Origin: an uncultured Alistipes sp. | Lineage (GTDB): Bacteria; Bacteroidota; Bacteroidia; Bacteroidales; Rikenellaceae | NCBI GenBank assembly: GCA_947174295.1 | Contig: CAMWIG010000033.1 | Location: forward strand, 1-13,632 | Reading direction: 5' to 3' | DNA length: 13,632 nt | Shown here: in pieces, positions 1-7,536 of the stretch | How the letters are laid out: every line of letters begins with the position of its first letter | Numbering within the stretch: the first letter of the stretch is position 1 | Program-made: the position numbers and the translations under genes | Notes under the pieces: generated by a model | The model's database searches: none | What the model was told of the DNA's origin: nothing | Seen by the model: the letters and a program-made list of their open reading frames with translations, nothing else

Positions 1-53
1 AGAGCATCTGACTACGGATCAGAAGGTTACAGGTTTGAGTCCTGTCGGTGTCA
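1..53 (+). tRNA. tRNA-Arg (anticodon ACG), 3' part; 5' end lies before the window
   Basis: The visible part holds the 3' half of the D arm (GAGC at 2-5), an anticodon stem TCTGA/TCAGA (7-11 with 19-23) and a seven-base loop CTACGGA whose centre is ACG (14-16). A five-base variable region follows, then a T arm ACAGG/CCTGT (29-33 with 41-45) with loop TTTGAGT, the 3' acceptor strand 46-52 and discriminator A53. No CCA is encoded. The missing acceptor 5' strand cannot be checked. ACG, read as ICG after A34 deamination, is the usual tRNA for CGU/CGC/CGA arginine codons. Confidence 0.9.
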
Positions 54-59
54 CTGAGG

Positions 60-84
60 AAAGAGAGTCCAAAAGGCTCTCTTT
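60..84 (+). terminator. Intrinsic terminator after tRNA-Arg
   Basis: AAAGAGAG and CTCTCTTT flank a short CC-AAAA-GG core, giving a stem of about ten pairs with one mismatch that ends in TTT. It begins seven bases after the tRNA 3' end, the expected place for its terminator. From here to 287 I see no gene. The only feature is a small TTTCGC/GCGAAA hairpin at 261-275, just before the next start codon. Confidence 0.75.
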
Positions 85-287
85 CTTGCGTTTATGGCGG
101 TAGGTGGGCCGGCGGTTGCGATTTCGGCGGTCGGGTGCCGCTGTCTGGCGTATCTCCGTTCGTGCGGCTGGTCGGACGCAGTGCGTTAGCCTGTGTTCGC
201 AATACGCCGAAAGCTCTCTTTTTGGAATAATCGGATGCGGGTGTGTGGAAAATTTCGTAATTTCGCATTGCGAAAACATTATGAAAT

Positions 288-830
288 ATGATTGACAAGA
301 TTTTGGAATATAACCGACGTTTCGTCGAGGAGAAGGGTTACGAGCGGTTCATCACCGACAAGTACCCCAACAAGCGCATAGCAATCGTCACCTGCATGGA
401 CACGCGTCTGGTGGAGCTCCTGCCGGCGGCGCTGGGATTCCGTAACGGTGATGTGAAGATAATAAAGAATGCCGGGGCGACGATAACCAATCCTTTCGAC
501 AGTACGGTGCGCAGCCTTCTGGTGGCGATATACGAGCTCGGAGTCGAGGAGGTGATGATAATCGGCCATACGGGATGCGGCGTGCAGGGTATGGACAGCG
601 CGGAGATGCAGCACGCCATGCGCGAGCGTGGCATTCCCGAGCAGCACATCACGCTCATGAAGCATTGCGGCATAGACCTGGACAGCTGGCTGCACGGATT
701 CGACGATACGGAGTCGGCGATTCTCGAAACCGTCGATCTCGTGCGCAACCATCCGCTGGTGCCGCACGATATCGTGGTGAAAGGTTACATCATGGATACT
801 ACGACCGGCGAGTTGCGTCCGATAGAGTAG
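288..830 (+). CDS. Beta-class carbonic anhydrase
   Basis: This 180-residue protein should interconvert CO2 and bicarbonate in the cytoplasm. The beta-class zinc site is visible: C36 with the D38-R40 dyad in TCMDTR, then H94 and C97 in GHTGCG. The stretch IIKNAGATIT near residue 60 is the usual second conserved block. The length fits the short bacterial branch (the YbcF/CynT-like cluster, about 180 residues). The ATG at 281 opens a four-codon reading frame that stops at once, so 288 is the plausible start. It stands alone between a tRNA terminator and its own terminator and so appears monocistronic. No clear promoter was found. TAATTTCG at 258-265 resembles a -7 box but has no good partner upstream. 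Confidence 0.9.
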   Translation: MIDKILEYNRRFVEEKGYERFITDKYPNKRIAIVTCMDTRLVELLPAALGFRNGDVKIIKNAGATITNPFDSTVRSLLVAIYELGVEEVMIIGHTGCGVQGMDSAEMQHAMRERGIPEQHITLMKHCGIDLDSWLHGFDDTESAILETVDLVRNHPLVPHDIVVKGYIMDTTTGELRPIE

Positions 831-854
831 CGCATCGTCCGCAAGCAAGCGATA

Positions 855-884
855 CGGGCCGGCGGGAACACTCCCGCCGGCCCG
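855..884 (+). terminator. Strong terminator-like hairpin after carbonic anhydrase
   Basis: A perfect 13-bp GC-rich inverted repeat (855-867 with 872-884) encloses a four-base loop ACAC, 24 bases after the stop codon. The T tract is weak (TTCTG). The stem reads the same on the other strand, so it could also stop transcription that passes the tracrRNA terminator at 951-974. Confidence 0.75.
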
Positions 885-950
885 TTCTGCCGATGTTCGG
901 AATCCTCCGAAACGCTTCATGTGTGTGCCGTTCGCTGCGGGAGGATAACG

Positions 951-1026
951 AAAAAAGGCGAGTCGCCCCGCCTTGAATGTTTTCACAACGGAATAATCCT
1001 TATTGTGATTTGCTTTTAAATTCGTA
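951..1026 (-). ncRNA. tracrRNA of the II-C CRISPR-Cas9 system
   Basis: Read on the minus strand, the 5' end (1026-1003) is an anti-repeat whose complement begins TTGTGATTTGCTTTTAAATT, which as I recall is the opening of Bacteroidota II-C CRISPR repeats. The nexus hairpin GGA-UUAU-UCC (999-990) follows, then a GUUGUGAAAAC linker, then an intrinsic terminator: AAGGCG/CGCCTT stem (974-969 with 960-955) running into six T. Predicted length is about 76 nt, with the start only four to six bases after the promoter -7 box. It is divergent from cas9 and 82 bases away. The RNA should pair with crRNA repeats, allow RNase III trimming and bind Cas9. The same 24 bases recur exactly at 11891-11914. The call rests on structure and position; no crRNA repeat array is present to test the duplex. 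Confidence 0.9.
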
Positions 1027-1029
1027 ATG

Positions 1030-1060
1030 CAAATATAGCGCTATTCGGCGGATAATCAAA
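1030..1060 (-). promoter_or_regulatory. tracrRNA promoter
   Basis: On the minus strand, TTTG (1060-1057) is followed by exactly 19 bases and then TATATTTG (1037-1030). This matches the Bacteroidota TTTG-N19-21-TAnnTTTG consensus at every fixed position. The predicted start lies at about 1024-1027, right at the anti-repeat. The xerC promoter shares a 15-base core around its -7 box. Confidence 0.85.
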
Positions 1061-1070
1061 AAATTTTCCT

Positions 1071-1078
1071 TAATTTTA
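1071..1078 (+). promoter_or_regulatory. Possible -7 box of the cas9-cas1-cas2 operon
   Basis: TAATTTTA differs from TAnnTTTG only in the last base and lies 29 bases before the cas9 ATG. The best upstream partner, TTCG at 1044-1047, is 23 bases away, a little too far. The region overlaps upstream parts of the divergent tracrRNA promoter, so the two could compete. This is a weak call. Confidence 0.35.
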
Positions 1079-1107
1079 CGACTGTCATTCAAAAAAAACT
1101 CAAATAC

Positions 1108-4100
1108 ATGAAGCGCATCCTCGGTTTGGACTTGGGCTCGGCGAGTATCGGCTGGGCCGTTATCGAAGAAAACAACAGCGAAGAGACGGTCGTGGAGACT
1201 GATTCCGCGACGGACGACCGCATAGTGGCCATAGGCAGCCGCATTATCCCGCTGAGCGTCGACGAGAGCACGCAGTTCTCGAAAGGGCAGGCATTGACGA
1301 AAAATGCCGACCGAACCAAGCGGCGCACCCAGCGCAAAGGTTACGACCGCTATCAGCTGCGCCGTGCGTTGCTGTTGGAGGAGTTGGGCCGCCGAGGCAT
1401 GTACGACGGCTGCACGTTGAGGCTCTCGACCCTCGAACTGTGGGGCCTGCGGGCACGGGCGGTCGGGGAGCGGATTTCGCTTCGCGAGCTCGGCCGCGTG
1501 CTGTGCCACCTGAACCAGAAGCGCGGCTACCGCACCGTGAAGTCGGATTTCGGCGACAAGAAGCAGGGCGCATACGTGCAGGCCGTGGTCGACCGGTACC
1601 GCGAGCTTCACGAGCGCGGTGTGACGATAGGGCAGTATATGTACGAGGGCCTGAAAGCCGACCCGGCGTTCCGATGCAAGGAGCGCATCTATCCGCGCGA
1701 TGCCTATGTCGAGGAGTACGATGCCATAATGGAGTGTCAGCGCGCGTTCTATCCCGAAGTTCTGACAGAGGAGGTCGTGGCCCGCATCCGCGACTATATA
1801 ATCTTCCACCAGCGGCCGCTGCGGTCGTGCAAGCATCTGGTGGCGCGGTGCGAGCTCGAACGGCACGATGTCGAGAAGGACGGCCGGGTGCGCAATTGCG
1901 GGCCGAAGGTCGCGCCGCGCACCTCTCCGCTCTTTCAGGTCTGCAAACTGTGGGAGTGCATCAACAATCTGAATATTCGGAACAAGCAGGATGAGATTCT
2001 CCCTATCTCCATGGAGCAGAAACGTGCGATATTCGACTTCATGAACACCCGCGAGAAGTTGAAGGCCGCCGACCTGAAATCGCTGCTCGGCGAGAAGTCG
2101 CGCGAGTGGCAGTTCGGCAAGGCTGTCGGCACGGGATTGCAGGGCAACACGACATATTGCGCCATAGCGCGTGCTTTGGACGGCTATGCCGGCAAGGATG
2201 AGTTGCTGCGGTTCGATTTGGAGGTCGCGGACGATACGCGTGCCGATACCGAGACGGGCGAGATTGCAAAGGTCATAGACTCCTCGTTCGAGCGTCAGCC
2301 GCTGTACAGACTGTGGCATACGCTCTACTCGATTTCCGACATGGAGGAGCTGCGCAGTGCTCTGCGCAGCGGATTCGGAATAGATGACGACGGGGTGCTC
2401 GACGCTCTGTGCCGGCTCGATTTCGTGAAGGGCGGCTACGGCAACAAGTCGTCGCGCGCCATGCGCCGCATTCTTCCGTATTTGCAGCAGGGAATGCAGT
2501 ATTACGAAGCCAAGCTCGCCGCCGGCTACGACGATACGACGCTGACGAAGGAGCAGAACGAGGCCCGGCAGCTGGCCGATACCTTGCAGCCGATACGGAA
2601 GGGCGAGCTGCGACAGCCCGTAGTGGAGAAGATATTGAACCAGATGGTCAATCTGGTGAATGCCCTCATTGAGGAGCACGGCCGTTTCGACGAGATACGC
2701 GTCGAGCTCGCCCGCGAATTGAAGCAGAGCCGCGAGGAGCGCGAGAGGGCGACGAAAGATATATCCAAGGCCGCCGGCGAGAATGACAGGATAGCCGCCC
2801 GAATCAGGGACGAGTACGGCCTGACGCCGACGCGCTCGCGCATACAGAAATGGAAGATGTGGGAGGAGACCGACCACAGATGTATGTATTGCGGAGCCAG
2901 CGTGAATGCGGCGGAGTTCCTGAGCGGATTCGGTGTCGAGGTAGAGCATGTCATACCCCGTTCGGTGCTCTTCGACGACAGCTTCTCGAACAAGGTGTGC
3001 GCATGTCGTGCCTGCAACAAGGCCAAGGACAACCGCACGGCGTTCGACTTCATGAAGAGCCGCAGCGAGGGTGAGTTCGACGCATATTTGGAGCGGGTGA
3101 ACGATTTGGCGGAGAAGAAGAAAATATCCCCCGCAAAGCGCAGGAAGCTGCTGATGCCGGCGTCGGAGCTGCCCGAGGATTTCATCGAGCGGCAGCTGCG
3201 CGAGAGCCAGTACATAGCCAAAAAGGCAAAGGAGATGTTGCAGACGGTGTGCCGCAATGTCTTCTCTACGAGCGGTGCCATCACCGATTTCGTGCGTCAT
3301 CTGTGGGGCTGGGACGAGGTGCTGCACGACCTTAACTTCGAGCGTTACCGCAACGCCGGCCTGACGGAGTGCGTCGAGCGGGAAATCGACGGCCGGAAGT
3401 TTACGGTCGAGCGTATCGCCGGGTGGTCGAAGCGTATGGACCACCGCCACCATGCGGTGGATGCTCTTGCGATAGCCTGCACCAAGCAGGGCTACATCCA
3501 GCGAATCAACAATCTCAGTTCGTTGAAGGAGGTGTCGTTCCGGTCGTATTCCAATGATGTGCAGGGTGCTGTCACCAAACAGCGCCTGACGCGCTTGGAG
3601 CGCTACATACGCATGCAGCCTCACTTCTCGACTGCCGAGGTGGCTGCTGCTGTGGACGGCATCGCCGTGTCGTTCAAGAGCGGCAAGCGTGCGGCGAGTG
3701 TCGGCAAGAGGTATCTCTACCGCGGCGGAAAGCGCGTGTGCGTTCAGCGCGGCATCGTCATTCCGCGCGGCGCGCTGAGCGAGGAGACGGTCTACGGCCG
3801 TATCCGCAACAGCGAGAGCGGCAGGGAGGAGTTCGTGGTAAAGTACGATGTGGGCTCTATTGCTCTCAAAGATGTCGATTATGTTGTCGACAGACGTATT
3901 CGCGAAATACTTCGCGAGAGATTGGAACGGTTCGGCGGGAAACCCGATAAGGCTTTCGCAGAGCCGGTTCTCGACCATCAGGGACGTGCGATTCGCAGCG
4001 TGAGATGTTACACGGGTTTGAGCGCTACCGTGCCGCTGCGCTACGATGAACAAGGCAGGCCGACGGCGTTCGTAAAGCCTGCGAACAATCACCATGTCGC

Positions 4101-4593
4101 GATTTACGAGGGGCCGGACGGCAAGCTGAAAGAGCATATCGTGACGTTCTGGCATGCCGTGGAGCGCAAGAAGTACGGAGTGCCGGTCATCATTACCCGT
4201 CCCGACGAGGTGTGGGACTCCGTTACGGCGGATATGCCGGAATCGTTTCTGCGCCAATTGCCCGAGTCTGCTGACTGGAAATTCCGTTTCTCGATGCAGC
4301 AGAACGAGATGTTCATACTCGGCATGGACGAGGAGTCGTACTGCGATGCCATGCAGCGGCAGGATTATGCGGCGCTGGGCAAGCATCTGTATAGGGTGCA
4401 GAAACTTACGCGTAATGATTATTATTTTCGATACCATTTGGAGACGACGGTCGATGACAAATACGACGGAGCGAAAAATGAAGCGTTGTCGATTAAAATG
4501 GGCAAGATGATTAGAACAAGTATGAAAGCGTTGGCGGCTAAAAATCCCCATAAAGTCCATGTCAGCGTAACGGGTAAAATATCGGAGGTATGA
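1108..4593 (+). CDS. cas9: Type II-C CRISPR-associated endonuclease Cas9
   Basis: RNA-guided double-strand DNA nuclease of 1161 residues, compact for a Bacteroidota Cas9 (others are often near 1400). RuvC-I is ILGLDLGSASIGWA with D8. An arginine-rich bridge helix lies at about 65-90. RuvC-II is RVELARELK with E533. The HNH motif VEHVIPRS carries H614, with N628 and N637 downstream. C592/C595 and C633/C636 form a likely zinc ribbon around HNH. RuvC-III is HHAVDA with H781, H782 and D785. The C-terminal third should hold the PAM-reading region. All catalytic positions are occupied, so an active enzyme is expected. E613 stands where many Cas9 proteins have Asp beside the HNH histidine. The ATG is preceded by an A-rich stretch with no Shine-Dalgarno. 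The stop overlaps the cas1 start as ATGA. Only cas1 and cas2 follow, with no csn2 or cas4, which defines subtype II-C. Confidence 0.97.
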   Translation: MKRILGLDLGSASIGWAVIEENNSEETVVETDSATDDRIVAIGSRIIPLSVDESTQFSKGQALTKNADRTKRRTQRKGYDRYQLRRALLLEELGRRGMYDGCTLRLSTLELWGLRARAVGERISLRELGRVLCHLNQKRGYRTVKSDFGDKKQGAYVQAVVDRYRELHERGVTIGQYMYEGLKADPAFRCKERIYPRDAYVEEYDAIMECQRAFYPEVLTEEVVARIRDYIIFHQRPLRSCKHLVARCELERHDVEKDGRVRNCGPKVAPRTSPLFQVCKLWECINNLNIRNKQDEILPISMEQKRAIFDFMNTREKLKAADLKSLLGEKSREWQFGKAVGTGLQGNTTYCAIARALDGYAGKDELLRFDLEVADDTRADTETGEIAKVIDSSFERQPLYRLWHTLYSISDMEELRSALRSGFGIDDDGVLDALCRLDFVKGGYGNKSSRAMRRILPYLQQGMQYYEAKLAAGYDDTTLTKEQNEARQLADTLQPIRKGELRQPVVEKILNQMVNLVNALIEEHGRFDEIRVELARELKQSREERERATKDISKAAGENDRIAARIRDEYGLTPTRSRIQKWKMWEETDHRCMYCGASVNAAEFLSGFGVEVEHVIPRSVLFDDSFSNKVCACRACNKAKDNRTAFDFMKSRSEGEFDAYLERVNDLAEKKKISPAKRRKLLMPASELPEDFIERQLRESQYIAKKAKEMLQTVCRNVFSTSGAITDFVRHLWGWDEVLHDLNFERYRNAGLTECVEREIDGRKFTVERIAGWSKRMDHRHHAVDALAIACTKQGYIQRINNLSSLKEVSFRSYSNDVQGAVTKQRLTRLERYIRMQPHFSTAEVAAAVDGIAVSFKSGKRAASVGKRYLYRGGKRVCVQRGIVIPRGALSEETVYGRIRNSESGREEFVVKYDVGSIALKDVDYVVDRRIREILRERLERFGGKPDKAFAEPVLDHQGRAIRSVRCYTGLSATVPLRYDEQGRPTAFVKPANNHHVAIYEGPDGKLKEHIVTFWHAVERKKYGVPVIITRPDEVWDSVTADMPESFLRQLPESADWKFRFSMQQNEMFILGMDEESYCDAMQRQDYAALGKHLYRVQKLTRNDYYFRYHLETTVDDKYDGAKNEALSIKMGKMIRTSMKALAAKNPHKVHVSVTGKISEV

Positions 4594-5525
4594 TTAAGCG
4601 GACATTGTATTTCGGCAATCCGGCATATCTGAGTGTCAGGCTGGCGCAGCTGGAAATACGGCTGCCCGAGGTGGAGAAGAATCCGACGCTGCCCGAGAGC
4701 TTCAAATCGTCGGCCGTGAAGCGCGTGCCGATAGAGGATATAGGTGTCGTCGTGCTCGACAACAAACAGATTACCGTCACGCAGGGTGCGCTGGGCGCTC
4801 TGCTCGATAACAATGTCGCGATTATATCGTGCGACGAGCATCGCATGCCGTCGGGGCTTATGCTGCCGCTGGCGGGAAATACGACCCAGTCGGAGCGGTT
4901 TCGCTGTCAGATAGATGCGTCGCTGCCGCTGCGCAAACAGCTGTGGCAGCAGACCGTGCAGGCCAAGATTCTCAACCAGTCGTCGGTGTTGTACCGCGTG
5001 CGGAATCTCGACTGCGGAAACATGGAGGCGTGGGCCCGGCAGGTCAAAAGCGGCGACAGCGACAATCTCGAAGGCCGCGCGGCCGCTTTCTACTGGCCTA
5101 ATCTTTTCGGACATATCCGAGGGTTTCGCCGTGACCGGGAGGGCGCTGCACCGAACAATCTTCTGAATTACGGATATGCCGTTCTGCGGGCCGTAGTGGC
5201 GCGGGCGCTGGTCGGCAGCGGGCTGCTGCCGACGTTGGGCATTCACCACCACAACCGCTATAACGCCTACTGTCTGGCCGACGACGTCATGGAGCCCTAC
5301 CGCCCGTATGTCGATATGCTGGTGGCGGAATTGATGGACAGCGGCGCGGACTGCTCGACTCTTACCACCGAAATCAAAGGCAGGCTGCTGTCGATTCCCG
5401 TGCAGGATGTCGTAATCAACGGCCGCCGCAGCCCTCTGATGATTGGTGTGGGTATGACCACGGCATCGCTCTACAAGTGTTTCAGCGGTGAGCTGCGGAA
5501 AATCGCATATCCCGTGCTGGAATGA
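4590..5525 (+). CDS. cas1: CRISPR adaptation integrase Cas1 (type II)
   Basis: 311-residue metal-dependent integrase that, with Cas2, captures new spacers and inserts them beside a repeat. The expected metal ligands are present: E161 in NLEGRAAAFYW, H220 in LGIHHHNRYNA and E235 in ADDVMEPYRP. The N-terminal beta domain (about 1-90) and helical C-terminal domain have normal proportions for type II Cas1. The start codon overlaps the cas9 stop (ATGA) and is preceded by GGAGG at about 4583, a rare clear Shine-Dalgarno here, so translation is probably coupled. It overlaps cas2 the same way. It looks intact, although no array is nearby for it to extend. Confidence 0.97.
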   Translation: MIKRTLYFGNPAYLSVRLAQLEIRLPEVEKNPTLPESFKSSAVKRVPIEDIGVVVLDNKQITVTQGALGALLDNNVAIISCDEHRMPSGLMLPLAGNTTQSERFRCQIDASLPLRKQLWQQTVQAKILNQSSVLYRVRNLDCGNMEAWARQVKSGDSDNLEGRAAAFYWPNLFGHIRGFRRDREGAAPNNLLNYGYAVLRAVVARALVGSGLLPTLGIHHHNRYNAYCLADDVMEPYRPYVDMLVAELMDSGADCSTLTTEIKGRLLSIPVQDVVINGRRSPLMIGVGMTTASLYKCFSGELRKIAYPVLE

Positions 5526-5857
5526 TCGGACGGTTCAGCGAATATCAAATCATGTGGATTTTTGTCTTTTTCGACCTGCCGACCGAGACGAAACGCGACC
5601 GTAAGGTATATGCCGATTTCCGCAAGAATCTTTTGCGCGACGGATTCACCATGTTTCAGTTCTCCATCTACCTCCGTCACTGCCCGAGTCGCGAGAATGC
5701 CGATGTCCATATCAAACGGGTGAAGCAGTGGCTGCCAAAAGAGGGTTATGTCGGCATCATAACCGTAACCGACAAACAGTTCGCACAGATGGAGCTGTTT
5801 CGCGGTTGCCAGCTTGTCGGGCACGATGTACCGACGCAACAGTTGGAACTGTTCTGA
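5522..5857 (+). CDS. cas2: CRISPR adaptation protein Cas2 (type II)
   Basis: 111-residue structural partner of Cas1 in spacer integration. IMWIFVFFDLPTETKRDRK holds the ferredoxin-like first strand with the conserved Asp, and FTMFQFSIYLRHC and VGIITVTDKQF are the other typical blocks. Length is normal. The chosen ATG overlaps the cas1 stop as ATGA. An internal ATG at residue 11 (MWIF) is an alternative start, but type II relatives usually carry the RFSEY-like N-terminus kept here. It is the last gene of the operon, seven bases before a strong hairpin. Confidence 0.96.
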   Translation: MIGRFSEYQIMWIFVFFDLPTETKRDRKVYADFRKNLLRDGFTMFQFSIYLRHCPSRENADVHIKRVKQWLPKEGYVGIITVTDKQFAQMELFRGCQLVGHDVPTQQLELF

Positions 5858-5863
5858 ACAGAA

Positions 5864-5918
5864 AAAGGATTTACACCACTTGGGGTGTAAATCCTTTAAT
5901 CAAACACAGTGATTTTTT
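5864..5918 (+). terminator. Tandem terminator hairpins after cas2
   Basis: First, a perfect 14-bp inverted repeat (5864-5877 with 5884-5897) around loop ACTTGG. Second, a small AATCA/TGATT stem (5898-5902 with 5910-5914) running into six T (to 5918). The first may work in both directions, against a minus-strand promoter predicted at 5987-6018. In related systems the CRISPR array usually starts in this interval; here I find no repeat. Confidence 0.75.
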
Positions 5919-5970
5919 AATCCTGATTTCTCCTTCAAACGCTTGACAATCCGTCTTTTATAAGGATTGC

Positions 5971-6075
5971 GGTGTGTTTGATATGTCAAAGATACGAATA
6001 AGTGAGCGCAAAAGCAAGTTTACTTCCATTTTGCCGAACGCAAGTGTCTTCGGCGAAGCCAAAGTACGAATAAGC
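5971..6075. repeat. Dispersed repeat element, left copy
   Basis: The first 32 bases (5971-6002) are identical to the reverse complement of 11828-11859. After a diverged middle, 18 more bases (6047-6064) match the reverse complement of 11764-11781. The palindrome TTTGA-TATG-TCAAA (5977-5990) lies at the outer edge. A second TACGAATAAGcGAG block at 6065-6078 repeats the one at 5993-6006, and a hairpin (AATGCC...GGCATT, about 6083-6105) follows. Frames through it encode peptides such as FDMSKIRISE that look incidental. It resembles an intergenic repeat family rather than a gene; there is no transposase. Confidence 0.75.
5987..6018 (-). promoter_or_regulatory. Outward promoter inside the left repeat copy
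   Basis: On the minus strand, CTTG (6018-6015), 20 bases, then TATCTTTG (5994-5987) fit the Bacteroidota promoter form with one change in the -33 box. Transcription would run toward the cas2 terminators and give a short RNA or cas2 antisense. The right copy has the equivalent promoter pointing outward toward dnaG. Confidence 0.5.
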
Positions 6076-6137
6076 GAGGGTAATGCCGAATTTATTCGGG
6101 CATTGCCGAGCGGGAGTATCTATTATAAAATAATTCC

Positions 6138-6386
6138 GTGCACGCATCGGTGCGGACGGCAGCCCTGGACGCCGACGGCAACGACACGTCAATCGACGTG
6201 CCAGTAGAGCGCAACGGCCGCTATGTCATGATAGTCGAGGCTGTCGGATTCCCTGCCGTATACTCGGGATTCCGCGACGGCACACGCGAGGACGGCTGGA
6301 TAAAGGATTTGTTCAGAGACGGTCGAATCGACAATGAATCGGGAGAAATAATCTCCGACGGAGAGACTGTCGTAAAAATCAAATAA
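6138..6386 (+). pseudogene. Probable 5'-truncated secreted-protein remnant
   Basis: An open frame of 82 codons from a GTG, with a stop 12 bases upstream (6126). I do not recognise the family. The product is acidic, has no signal peptide and reads like the C-terminal end of a longer beta-rich protein (SIDVPVERNGRYVMIVEAVGFPAVYSGF...). It starts right after the dispersed repeat, so the repeat or an associated deletion may have removed the 5' part. It lies 21 bases ahead of the outer-membrane pseudogene and reads the same way. It could instead be a genuine small protein; codon use resembles neighbouring genes. Confidence 0.4.
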
Positions 6387-6407
6387 TCCAAAACCTGACA
6401 AATTATC

Positions 6408-7040
6408 ATGAAAAACATTATCATACTCGCCATTACGGCCGTTCTTGCCGTTCCTTTCGCGGCATCGGCCCAGAAAACCACCGTTACACGCGTCAATCGC
6501 GAAAATACTTATCGCACCGTAAAAACGGAACGCAGAATCGGACATGCCGCACCGACGGTGAATCAACCCCGACAGAAATCGGTATGGTATCAGGGTTAAA
6601 TAGATTTCGGACTCGGCATCGGAGCAGAGATGACCGGTCCGATAATCGAAACAATACACGGAATCCGTATAACGAACTACGTTTTTCTCGGCATCGGTAT
6701 GGGCCTGCACTACCCGATAGAATACGGCGACCCTTTCGTTCCTCTGTTCACCGACTTGAAGTTGTACTATCCCGTAAACGGCAGAATAGCGCCGTTCCTG
6801 AACGTCGATACCGGATTGGAATTGTGTGACGGCGGGATGTATTTCAGTGCCGGAGCCGGTCTCAAATACAAGCGCCGGCAATTCAGCGCAGGTGTACGTT
6901 GCAATGAAGCCGACAGTTTCAGCGGTTCTTACGGTCATTACTCCCACGGATACGGCAGTACATATTACGGTTACCTGAAAGCGGGCTTCATGTTCTGGCG
7001 CCTGCCGGCTATTCATGCGGACGTTTACCCCGGCGGGTAA
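6408..7040 (+). pseudogene. Outer-membrane beta-barrel protein gene interrupted by one in-frame TAA
   Basis: The frame 6408-6596 gives 63 residues starting with a clear signal peptide (MKNIIILAITAVLAVPFAASAQ, cleavage after about residue 21) and ending WYQG. A single TAA (6597-6599) follows, and the same frame then continues without shift as IDFGLGIGAEMTGPIIETIHGIRITNYVFLGIG to 7040. Together they make about 210 residues, a normal small Bacteroidota outer-membrane barrel with alternating strands (GLHYPIEYG, FTDLKLYYPV, FSAGAGLKYKR, YYGYLKAGFMF). A one-base change from GAA or CAA would explain the stop. The downstream part lacks its own signal peptide, so reinitiation at the ATG at 6630 would not give a secreted protein. 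A sequencing error is the alternative. Confidence 0.75.
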
Positions 7041-7049
7041 CCGTTTTTT
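7001..7049 (+). terminator. Possible terminator of the barrel pseudogene
   Basis: CCTGCCGG (7001-7008) can pair with CCGGCGGG (7030-7037) as eight pairs with one G-U, around a 21-base loop. TTTTTT follows at 7044-7049, six bases beyond the stem. The loop and gap make it a weak call. Confidence 0.35.
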
Positions 7050-7128
7050 CTTCGCGGGCGCTGCGGCGGCGGAACGATTATTGCCATGTTTGATACAAGA
7101 AGTATTCACCATTAAAAAATCGAATTCT

Positions 7129-7536
7129 ATGGAAGAGAAAGCAACCGTCTACATGGCCGACAACTGGGAGTTCAAACTGGCCGGCAACACCAAGTGCTGC
7201 GACTTGAACCCGAAAGCCCTGTTTCTGTTCTCCGCGGCCAAGTGCGCGGCACTCACAGCGAAGCACATCATGGAGAAGGCGCAGGTCACGCCGAAGCGTT
7301 TCGAGATTACGGTCTCGGGTACGCTGTCGACCGACGACTTGCAGGCCGAGAGCATCTACACGGGTTTCAACGTCTACTACAACGCCGAGGCCCGCACGAT
7401 CGAGGAGCAGGCCAAAGTGGCCCGAGCGATAAATCTCACGCACGACAAGCACTGCGGGCTCATCCGCATGCTGCGGATGATTGCTCCCGTGTCGCACGAG
7501 ATAGCGATAGTATCGACCGAGCCCGCGAAAGTCTGA
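7129..7536 (+). CDS. OsmC/Ohr-family protein
   Basis: 135 residues. OsmC/Ohr proteins are cytoplasmic homodimers; many reduce organic hydroperoxides with a pair of conserved cysteines. Both are visible: C39 in FLFSAAKCAALTAKHIM and C109 in NLTHDKHCGLIRMLRMIAPVSHEI, the second followed by the family's usual ML...IAP tail. The extra C23/C24 near the N-terminus is not part of the family signature. I chose the ATG at 7129 because it follows an A-rich stretch typical of Bacteroidota starts and gives the normal family length. The open frame reaches back to 7015, but that would run through the preceding gene's end. Whether the substrate is peroxide or another thiol-reactive compound cannot be told. 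An imperfect GC-rich inverted repeat lies downstream (about 7555-7587) without a T tract. Confidence 0.85.
   Translation: MEEKATVYMADNWEFKLAGNTKCCDLNPKALFLFSAAKCAALTAKHIMEKAQVTPKRFEITVSGTLSTDDLQAESIYTGFNVYYNAEARTIEEQAKVARAINLTHDKHCGLIRMLRMIAPVSHEIAIVSTEPAKV

Noticed and set aside
279..986. A 235-codon minus-strand frame over the carbonic anhydrase
   Set aside because: The plus strand encodes a clear beta-carbonic anhydrase with its zinc ligands; the opposite frame has no signature.
1000..4560. An open minus-strand frame of 1186 codons antisense to cas9 and the tracrRNA
   Set aside because: It mirrors the codon pattern of cas9 in a GC-rich genome, has low-complexity His/Leu/Ala/Arg composition and no recognisable domain, and would overlap the tracrRNA.
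5858..6137. A CRISPR array after cas2
   Set aside because: No sequence like the deduced repeat is present on either strand; the repeats there belong to a different element.
5974..6207. A 77-codon frame beginning FDMSKIRISE in the dispersed repeat
   Set aside because: It follows the repeat, contains its internal duplication, and the inverted copy gives a different continuation, so it is read as repeat sequence rather than a gene.
7015..7128. A longer start for the OsmC-family gene
   Set aside because: It runs through the end of the barrel gene and adds residues absent from the family; the ATG at 7129 has a suitable A-rich upstream region.
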